DNA of 64,000 bases from positions 3,658,001-3,722,000 of the forward strand of contig CP085827.1 in the NCBI GenBank assembly GCA_020809705.1, given 5' to 3'. This DNA is from Calonectria ilicicola (lineage: Eukaryota; Ascomycota; Sordariomycetes; Hypocreales; Nectriaceae). Shown in pieces: positions 55,950 to 64,000 of the stretch. The translations under genes and the position numbers were made by a program. Positions within the stretch are counted from its first letter, which is position 1. Every line of letters starts with the position of its first letter. The notes under the pieces were generated by a model that searched no databases, was not told where the DNA came from, and saw only the letters and a program-made list of their open reading frames with translations.

Positions 55950-56945
55950 ATGGTTTCCTACAAGGAAATACGAGCGTCTAACGCACTTATCAATGATGCG
56001 ACAGCCCCACGCGTCTCAGTATTCCTCGGCGGTACATCTGGTATCGGACAATTGACAGTCAGAGCTTTGGTAGCTACAGGCGCTAGCATGAGAATCTACT
56101 TAGTTGGGCGGAAGAGTTCTGAAGAGCGCATGCGTGCTTTCATCCAAGAGTTGCGTGCCATCAACCCCAAGGCCGAAATTATCTGGACTGAGGGCGAGAT
56201 TTCACTCCTCGCGGAGATGCAGCGAGTATGTGAGATAATCAAAAGCAAGGAATCATCCGTTGATTTGCTATTCCTCTCCCCGGGTTATGCACCATTTGGC
56301 GGCCGAAACGAGACCACTGAAGGCATAGAAATCACTCAGAGTCTAGGGTACTACACTCGAATTCTGTGCGTCTTCCATCTTCTCCCACTGCTAAGAAAAG
56401 CAGGGGCCTCTAGAGTTGTCAGCGTTTTGGGTGCTGGGTTGGAGATGACCAAAGTTGACTTGGATGACCTGGACTTGAAGAAGCCAGGGAACTTTGGTCT
56501 CGTCAAGGCTCAGACACAATACGTGACTGCGAATACGACAATACTGGAGAAGCTGGCTATCGATAATCCTGATGTCACATTTATCCACTCCTGGCCTGGA
56601 TGGGTCAATACTGGCAATGTAAGAAGGGGTTTGGAACCGGGCACAATCATCGCTTGGCTGGTCTGGCTTTTTCTTGAGCCACTGATTAAACTGTTCTCGT
56701 TTAGCAACGAAGAGTCTGGCCAGAGGCATTTATTTCAAAGCACCAGTGCTGCCTTTGGTGGCCGTGGTATACCATGGATGGGGAAACCAGGAGTAAATTC
56801 GCTACTAACATCTGAGAATGGGCTATTCCTCGCCAATTATAAGTGCGACTGTACCCCAAACGCAAAGGTCATGCCTTTACTTCGAGAAACGGCACAGGAA
56901 AAGATTTGGAGTCACACACAAGAAGTTCTTGGGTCATATCTGTAA
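55950..56945 (+). CDS. Atypical short-chain dehydrogenase/reductase
   Basis: Single exon, 331 aa. NAD(P)-binding Rossmann protein: VSVFLGGTSGIGQLTVRALVATG (residues ~24-46) is the TGxxxGIG-type nucleotide loop, followed by RIYLVGRKSSE, DLLFLSPGYAPFGGR and RVVSVLGAGLEMTKVDLDDLDL. The canonical YxxxK catalytic pair is not visible; the corresponding region reads YVTANTTILEKLA. This matches a fungal SDR subgroup often found in secondary-metabolite loci, which lacks the motif. A hydrophobic stretch (IIAWLVWLFLEPLIKLFSF) near residue 235 may associate with membranes. Reaction unknown. It is followed on the same strand by an FAD monooxygenase 627 bp downstream. Confidence 0.82.
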   Translation: MVSYKEIRASNALINDATAPRVSVFLGGTSGIGQLTVRALVATGASMRIYLVGRKSSEERMRAFIQELRAINPKAEIIWTEGEISLLAEMQRVCEIIKSKESSVDLLFLSPGYAPFGGRNETTEGIEITQSLGYYTRILCVFHLLPLLRKAGASRVVSVLGAGLEMTKVDLDDLDLKKPGNFGLVKAQTQYVTANTTILEKLAIDNPDVTFIHSWPGWVNTGNVRRGLEPGTIIAWLVWLFLEPLIKLFSFSNEESGQRHLFQSTSAAFGGRGIPWMGKPGVNSLLTSENGLFLANYKCDCTPNAKVMPLLRETAQEKIWSHTQEVLGSYL

Positions 56946-57572
56946 ACTGTTGGCTCTCTTTTATTCTAAGTAGATTCTAGCAAGTTGACGTATGAGTTGG
57001 TCGAATATATAACGATAGGCTGGAAAGTTTTGTCTCGTGTATCGAGGGACGATCGATGTAACAAACAAGGTTAGCTGAAAGCTTACTCGTATATTCGCTT
57101 AAAAAAATCACTACCGAGGCTTATAAGTTATTGAGGTTGACCTTGTTTAGATTTTGGCCGCTTACCTAATTTACGAAAGACATGCCCTCCTGGGATCCCG
57201 CCCTCGGCCCGCACCGCTAGCGGCAGGTAAACGGAGAGCAAGTTACCGGGATTAAGATTATGTATCGTAAGTAACTGTTGGCAAGAGAATCTCAACATTA
57301 TCGTAAAGGAGGTGGGGCAGCTCTGGTGCAGACATTACCCACAGCAGCATCCACGTCTTCGAAACACGGCACAGGAGAGGATTGTGCTTTCCTTTCGGAT
57401 TGACAACTTCCCCGAGCCTCCGTGAAATTTAAGCCCGAAGAGCCAACTTTCAAGTATTGTGGATATTTGAAAGCAGTATAAATTTGTAATCTTAGATCCC
57501 CAGAGCTTCATTATCAACATCAACTCTTAACCACTCACCATCATCCTTTTATTCAACTCAACTATCGACACA
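56946..57572. promoter_or_regulatory. Region between SDR and monooxygenase
   Basis: 627 bp, holding the SDR 3' end and the monooxygenase promoter. No gene seen; CA/CT-rich leader at 57510-57570. Confidence 0.5.
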
Positions 57573-59123
57573 ATGTCCACCATTCCAAACAAGTTCCAGA
57601 ATGCTGAACCTATGCAGAGGCATGCCTCATCTGGGTTATCTGTCTTGGTAATCGGCGGTGGCATTGGTGGACTTAGCTTCGCAATCGAGGCATACCGAAA
57701 GGGTCACGACGTTCGCATCGTCGAACGCAGACCCGATTTCAATGACTATGGTATGTTTCATTAAATCTGATATTGATAATGCACCTTAATCTAAACTTGG
57801 TCCGTAGGCGACATCATCGGCGTTGGTGCCTCAGCGCTTAACACGATGAAAAAATGGCCAGGTTTCATGGAGGCCTGTTACGAAACGCCATTCCCCCCTC
57901 AGTACCATGCCTACAAATATGACGGAAGTATAATCGGCCCTCTAGGAGAAGGGTTGGGCATGAGCAGATCTGTATTTCACTCTCTTCTTTATCAGTATAC
58001 GGTGCATATCGGCACCCCCATCCGCTACTCTTCCAAGGTCGTGGATTACTTTGAGTCGGATGATAAGGGCGGTGTAGTCCTCGAGAATGGCGAACGACTC
58101 ACCGGAGACATTGTCGTGGCTGCTGATGGTATTGGTTCCAGATCGTGGCGATTAATCGCTGGCACAAAGGAAGAGCCTATTAGCTCTGGTTTCGCCATGT
58201 TTAGAAGCACTTTTCCCGTTGAGCTGGCCTTGCAAAATCCTAAAATTGTTGAAGAGTTTGAAGGCAAAGTTGCTTGCTCACGCCTGTATTTTGGAGATGG
58301 GGCACACATGGTGTTTGGTAAAACGGACAAGGACATGATTTGGATGCTCACACACAAAGTACGTCTTGGCCACTCAGCCGCTACACGAATTATATACCCT
58401 TAAGCTAACGAAATACAGGATGATGGTGGTGCGGAAGAGGACTGGGCTAAGGCTGCCGATCCTAAGAAGGTCCTTCCTTATATCAAAGATTGGGCGCCAT
58501 GGATCCAAGCCCTTGTTAACGCCACCCCAAAGGATGGAGTGGTCGACTTCAAACTCATGTGGCGAAACCCTCGGGAGAAATGGGTTTCTCCCAAAGCCCG
58601 AGTTGTTCAAATCGGTGATTCAGCGCATACCTTCCTCCCTACCTCAGCTAGCGGGGCGACCATGGCACTTGAGGATGCCTTTTCTCTCGCAGCCGTACTT
58701 GATATCGCCGGCAAGAAGGATGCCCCCTTGTCTCTAAGGGTTCACAATAAGCTGCGGTAAGGTCCATATGTATATACTAATTGAATTACAGCTAATGGTC
58801 CTGTGTACAGGTTTGAGCGAGTCACTTGCGCTCAGAAGATGGGCTTCAAGAACAGAGAGAATTTCCACAACACTGACTGGGATGCTTTGGCAAAGGACCC
58901 TTCATCCCTTCGTCAGCAAGTAGATAAATGGGTCACTCGACATGATCCTGAACAGTATGCCTATGATGTATATGAAAAATGTGTCGATCATATTCTCAAT
59001 GGCGCACCATTTCAAAATACAAACACGCCACCCGGTCACACCTTTACGACTTGGACAGTAAAGGAACTTCTTGGGTATGCCGACCGAGGCGAAAGGATTG
59101 TAGATGATGGAGATTGGTCATGA
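57573..59123 (+). CDS. FAD-dependent monooxygenase, salicylate-hydroxylase-like
   Basis: Exons 57573..57750, 57808..58358, 58419..58756 and 58811..59123; 459 aa. Class A flavoprotein hydroxylase (NAD(P)H, O2). Motifs: the dinucleotide fold VLVIGGGIGGLSFAIEA (GxGxxG at residues 28-33) ending in an acidic ERR; the DG motif VVAADGIGSRSWR (about residue 165); and the GD motif RVVQIGDSAHTFLPTSASGATMALEDA binding the FAD ribityl chain. The N-terminal ~20 residues are a short extension. Fungal relatives include salicylate hydroxylases and secondary-metabolite oxygenases; the substrate cannot be told. Introns 54-60 nt, all GT-AG. The same-strand SDR upstream suggests a possible two-step oxidative module. 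Confidence 0.92.
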
Positions 59124-60081
59124 ACGGATTTATTTATTTATTAGATACCAAATTAGGGTTTGTCTAGGGTGAAAGCAATGTAGATAGACCTAGTCTAGAG
59201 AGATTGTCTAGATTAGATTTTAGTTCCTTAGCAATGTAAATCTCCGCTCTACGCCACTCAAATATGCACGGTGACAATGATTCGCAACTATCCTTGCCCT
59301 GTCACCGCTGTTATCTTGATAAAATGGCGACAAACAGTCAGGGCGTCATCCACTTCATGCAGTGGGCACGCTGTAAATCCCACAATACGGCCTAAATCCC
59401 ACACAAGCGGACTATATCCCACTCAAACGGACTAAATCCCGCGTCCACGTTGGGTTCCGATTTTCCGACTAGGATTCCGCTGAATCGAAAGATTTTGGAA
59501 TGTAGGCCGCCGCACTTCTGCAACCTTGACAATATTGTTTCTGAATATTTGTGTACCACTAAGAGATAACGCAGTACTCGACTGTGATGACCACCCAGAC
59601 AACCTCGTGTGGTGGTTTCCATGGCCAGATACGTTGTCGCGTAGCTCCGCAATTCTTAGGTATTTTATAACTCACAATCAGGTCCAAGATTATTTTTTCT
59701 ATAGTATTACGAAGTGCCTGGAAGTCAAAAGTCAAGAAACATGCCTTGCGATTCACTGTAAATTCTCGAAACGCATAGACTTTACTCTAACGAGGTTCGC
59801 TGTTACCATGCTGACGTCCTTAAATTTCAATCAATATTGTATTTCACTAAGGTGTCGAAGATGTGCTGGACTGTTGTGCCGCAGAGTAACAGATTGGTCA
59901 ATAGTAGCTATCGTTGTAATTGTTGTACACGCAGTGGTACCCAAGCATCTTCATACGAGCGATCAGTTCATACAGAGCCAGATACAGTAGATCAGGCTGT
60001 GGTGTATGGTGGTTAAATCCTATTTATGCTAAAAAGACTATCCTTAACTCCTGTTAGGTCAAGCCTTCTCTTGCATTCAAA
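59124..60081. other. Convergent intergenic
   Basis: About 960 bp between the monooxygenase and NACHT-ankyrin 3' ends. A tandem repeat lies at 59374..59440. A 154-codon plus-strand frame at 59526..59990 shows no motif and is not called. Confidence 0.5.
59374..59440. repeat. ~20-bp imperfect tandem repeat, about 3.3 copies
   Basis: Units beginning taaatccca, taaatccca, tatatccca and taaatcccg, each followed by a spacer ending in cggcc or cggac. It lies in non-coding DNA. Confidence 0.8.
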
Positions 60082-63000
60082 CTAGAAATAAACACTGACG
60101 TCGTCTCCAGGATTAACTTTTCCTGTGAGAAGAAGCAGTAAAACGATAGCCCTATATCCGTTGCTAGATGCTAGGAAAAGTGGCGTCTGACCACCCGAGT
60201 CCTTGGCATTAGTGTCCACCTTCCCGGTATCAATAAGGAGTTGAACAATATCCTCGTGCCCATTATCGCATGCCCATGAGAGCGGCGTTCTGCCACGATA
60301 ATCTTTGTCATTAATATTCACTATCCCTGTATCAAGGAGAAGCTTGACGATATTCCCGTGTCCCTGCTTGCATGCCCATGAGAGCGGTGTTCTCCCACTA
60401 GAATCTTTATTGTTAATATCTACTATTCCTGTATTAAGGAACAACTTGACAATAGCTTCATTTCCCATTTCAGCAGCATATGAGAACGCAGTTTTCCCAG
60501 AAGTGTCTCTCTGGTCTATGGTGTCCCCCATAGCCAACTTTTGAACGGCATACAGAATTCCGAAGTATGCTGCTAAATGTAACCCTGTCATGTTTTTTGG
60601 AAACCATTGGCTCTGTCCTTTGAGTCTCATACCATCATTCCATTTCACCATCAGTGCCTGGATTGATGCGTTGACTTTTGTGTCAGATTCAAGAAATTTA
60701 ATAACTTGATCATATTGGATCTCTTCATCCCGAGCGTGATCACCCCAGTAGCGCGCGGAATATACATAGAAGGGATTCGATGTTAGACGATCTTCAAAGC
60801 ATCTATCAGTCTTGCTGTATCCGCTTGAAAAAACTTCAAATGACAAATAGGTAGCGCAAACGGCTGTCATACTATATTCGGCGTCAACCCATTCTCTTGG
60901 GCTTTTTTTGAGCCAGTCGAATATATGATGTGAGAAGGAAACAATGGTGGTTTGTTGATCTATTGTGACTAGCCCAGCACATGCTGAAATCAAGTCTTCA
61001 ATACCCACCAAATCTTTAATGTCAAGCTCTGATGTGCCAACTCTGACAGAGACGGCATGTTGTAGTTCTATCAATGTAAGCGGCCTCTTTGCAAAAGCTA
61101 CCCACGATAGAACACGCTCGGCTAGACATCTGGTTTCTGAATCTTGATTTCTGATTCGTTCTATTGTGGTCTCATATAGGACCTTGTTTAGTCTTAAATT
61201 ACTCTTTAGCTCTGAAATAGTATGACGAATATCGTGGGGCGTCGTATTGCCTTGAAGACAGCTCTCAGCAAGTCGAAACCTAATTAAATTAGTGTCTTGG
61301 TCTTCTCTCTAGGAATCAGCTACTTACATGCCGTCCACTTCATCAACTATCGCTTTTGTGATCTCTTGAAACTTTTGATCACTACTAACAAAACCCGGTC
61401 TTTCTGATAGTATATGTTGAAGGTACTTCAGGACATCCGAATACGTCGCACGTATTTCTATTGCGAGACTATTTTGCAATACCTTCGCAATTTTTGGTAT
61501 AAACCTTGAGGTTACGAAAGCGTTGACCGAGTAATTGGTTTGAAGCTTAATTATCTCATCTAATAAGGTGCGCTGATCATCTGGTTGGCATTCGTCCACC
61601 GCATCAATTAGAATAAAGACTCTCGAATAGAATTTTATTATAGATTGAAGAGTGATCGATATCTCTTTGGCTGAGGGTCGTGAATTCGTATGACCGTGCT
61701 TATCGTAGAGTGATTTAACACTCTCTGGTAAAGCCCGGAGGCCTTGAATTAATTTCTTGGCAAGGCTCCCAAGAATTCCCGCTGATGTTTGTTCGCGTTG
61801 GTGTCGGAAATCGCAATAAACATATGCAATACCAACATTGCTGTTCCCACTATATAAATTTTCCAAATGGTCAATAACGGTTGACGAAATGACGGTTTTG
61901 CCAGCACCTGGAAGACCTTGGCAGTGTAAAAATTGACCTTGGACATGGAGCCAAGTTTGAAACTGCGGCGAACTCAGGAACCACCCCCCAGTTCCCGGGA
62001 TGTGTCTCCGAGAGCATTCTTGTTGCTGAAGGTTGTAGTCAGTCATCGTCAGCCAATCTAGAATATTCTTTCGATTTTGTATCTGTTGATCGTCAAGAGA
62101 AATTCCAGGGTCGTTAATCACATGATCCACAAGCTGTGATACAGCTCCATGGTCATCTCGCCAGGACTGGCAAGCTCCAGAGTCGATCAAATTGATTAAG
62201 AATGTGTCCTGTTCAACAATAAGGTCATCGTATTGTCTTGGGATGTGATTCAAGTCACCATCCATATCGGGTATCGGGATATCATCGTTCAAGAAGGCAT
62301 TATCTAGGTCCATCGCATCTTCCGAGAGTTCCTCATCATCCATTTCTTTCATACTGAAGTCTTCCTCAGTAATATCAGAAATTCTGGCTAGGTCATTACG
62401 CCCCAAGGAGCTACGACTTTCATCAAAATCTACCGAATCACTCTTTATATCATCATCGAAGTCCTCGTTATTGTTTAATAAAGTAGAGAAACGAAGTGTT
62501 AAAAGCATTAGCGATTGTAAATGCCCCGCAATGTGTCGAGCCATAGCCTTGGAGCGGCCTGTGACTGGTCGCGGTCTGTCTTCATGATAACCCAAGTTGT
62601 CTGAATCTGAAGAGGTGTTTGAACTGTTTGAGACTGAGTCGTGGTGATCGGGGCTTGTCATTTCAGAATCGTAGCTCGTAATCTTCATAGAATCTTCGTT
62701 TGACGCTAATTCTCGTCTATTAGGGAATACCATTTCACCTTGCCCGCAGCGGCAGAGAAGGCAATCATTCCAATCCCTTGGCTGCTCTGTGGTGCTTTGT
62801 CGTGAAATAGTTTGAAGCTGCGGTTCTGTAAAGTGTTTGCCATGGCACTTTTCAAGGTGAGAATATAATGCTTCCTGGCTATCATAAACCTCTGGATTGA
62901 ACTCGCATATGGTACATATCCAGCTAGGTTTTACATAGACTTCTTGGTACCATCGCCGGCTGTGAAGCTCCATGTGCTTAAACCACTGTTCGAAAGTCGG

Positions 63001-64000
63001 ATAGTCTGGATGCATATCTGGGCATACCTCCCCAAGACAAATATAAGGCTTGAGATCTCGATCTATATGCCGACTGAGAATATTTTAGCATTCATCACAT
63101 CCTGTTTGAATGAGCATATCAAAATGGCCAGAGACGAATGCAAAAGCCCGAATGACTGATTCATTTACTTCTTGGGCCTATCCCGGGTATGGTGCAATGA
63201 GACTGATAGCATCTGACTTTGAAATGAACATAGGGTACATACTGCCATTCGCTTTCGGGGAGCTTTTTTAGATCGAGAAGCTCAGAACACCATTCACAAC
63301 TAATGACAGAGGTGTCTTTATTTGTGATTGGTAGTTTTGGATAATCCCCCTGATTGACTTGTATTGATGAAGTCTTTTCAAGCTTTGTCGATAATTCATC
63401 AGGTGCTCGTCTGCGGCTTCTAATCTGATGAGTGTTGATGCTAGATAAGTCAGACTGAGAGAGTGGAACAGCTGCTCTTGGCAAGTTGGTCAAAATTTGT
63501 GTTGCGATATTCCTCGTCGACTTGATGACAATAGTACTGGTTCTAATTTCGGCATCAGGTATCTCAGGGATAGATGGAAGTTGTATAGACGGTTCCCGAC
63601 GGGTCTTGAGCTTCTTGTTTCGGCAGTCGGAGAATTGTATGTCTGTATACCTTTTTGTCATTGACTTAGTAAGATGATCTTGGAGAGATGGATGCGCTGT
63701 TGGGTATAAAGCCCGCACGGCATTAGCACATAAATCAGTGAATGGCTCTAAATCAAGACGTGCAGCGAATTTTTGAAGTCTTGTATCGGCTCTGGAGTGG
63801 CTCGATTGGCGGATGGTGACCCCAAGCCGATTCAGTCGACCGAGGGAATCGTCGATTGCTTCAAGAGCTGATCTCAAAACTAGATCTCCCTGGCCTTGGC
63901 CATTTGCTTCAGTCTTACACTGTCTCAAACTGCGCTGGAGGATATCTAATAACCGAGAAACAAGGTCTTGAAGGTCCGGGAAGTTTCGGAGTCTCGTATC
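60082..64000 (-). CDS. NACHT-ankyrin (STAND/NLR-like) protein, 5' end outside window
   Basis: Visible exons: 63243..>64000, 61328..63073 and 60082..61279 (minus strand); the frame is open through the right edge. N-terminal part: helical region (LRSALEAIDDSLGRLNRLGV), a basic linker and Cys/His pairs (CEWCSEL; PSWICTICEF...LYSHLEKCH, C2H2-like). A very acidic Ser/Asp segment comes next, then a NACHT-type NTPase with Walker A GLPGAGKT (about 61905) and Walker B VFILIDAVDEC (about 61610), and a winged-helix/linker region. C-terminal ankyrin repeats follow (GRTPLSWACKQGHGNIVKLLLDTG, GRTPLSWACDNGHEDIVQLL, GQTPLFLASSNGY). Family role: signal-transducing ATPase implicated in nonself recognition in fungi. 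Any N-terminal effector domain would lie beyond the window. Confidence 0.88.
60150..60500 (-). repeat. Ankyrin repeat units with ~102-bp period
   Basis: Tandem 34-residue units within the NACHT-ankyrin gene. The two central units share blocks such as ccgctctcatgggcatgc at the DNA level, pointing to recent duplication or homogenisation. Confidence 0.75.

Noticed and set aside
59526..59990. 154-codon plus-strand frame between convergent genes
   Set aside because: No motif, odd composition, overlaps other-frame ORFs on both strands; likely chance.

Overview
The window is nuclear DNA of a filamentous ascomycete (Pezizomycotina, probably a Sordariomycete). The signs are many short spliceosomal introns of about 45-65 nt with CTAAC-like branch points, two Zn2Cys6 regulators, a CFEM-type PTH11-like receptor, a NACHT-ankyrin protein, a patatin-like protein and a divergent FET3-FTR1 pair. 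No bacterial operon, CRISPR array, rRNA or intact transposon was seen. Gene models were built by joining exons by hand. Every multi-exon model given with exact exons keeps its reading frame through all junctions.

Layout. 1-2030: 3' part of a RING-like/patatin phospholipase gene. 3341-5177: amino-acid permease. 5656-8003: a DUF7730-like protein and a single-pass membrane protein. 10575-14520: divergent myo-inositol-type transporter and Gfo/Idh/MocA dehydrogenase, followed by a convergent Zn2Cys6 regulator (14657-16918) and an MFS transporter (17298-18842). 20213-21966: methionine-permease-like protein; a paralogue lies at 40399-42124. 23030-26289: intronless cytochrome P450 and an intronless, bacterial-looking HEAT-repeat protein. 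27768-30574: small secreted protein and a LITAF-like zinc protein. 31997-36578: multicopper ferroxidase and iron permease, divergent, with two matches to the Sre-type GATA element between them. 37275-38223: tandem chromodomain protein. 42794-50234: a mitochondrial neighbourhood with a 3-ketoacid CoA-transferase, an AhpD-like protein, a mitochondrial carrier and a second Zn2Cys6 regulator that carries a tRNA-Tyr gene inside one of its introns. 51348-52951: CFEM receptor. 55950-59123: atypical SDR plus FAD monooxygenase. 60082-64000: 3' part of a NACHT-ankyrin gene that runs off the window.

How the genes may work together. The ferroxidase and permease form the reductive iron uptake system, and their shared promoter looks iron-regulated. 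The inositol-type transporter and dehydrogenase share a promoter and probably act in uptake and oxidation of one polyol or sugar. The CoA-transferase and the carrier are both mitochondrial. A 22-bp perfect palindrome with CGG/CCG ends lies just upstream of the CoA-transferase. The SDR and monooxygenase could belong to one small oxidative pathway.

Most interesting observations: the intronic tRNA-Tyr; a Zn2Cys6 DNA-binding domain assembled from four exons, two of them micro-exons of 14 and 15 nt; one well supported GC-AG intron and one probable one, both in regulators; the paired iron-GATA sites; the palindrome; and the likely transferred HEAT-repeat gene. About a third of the window holds no gene I can support.
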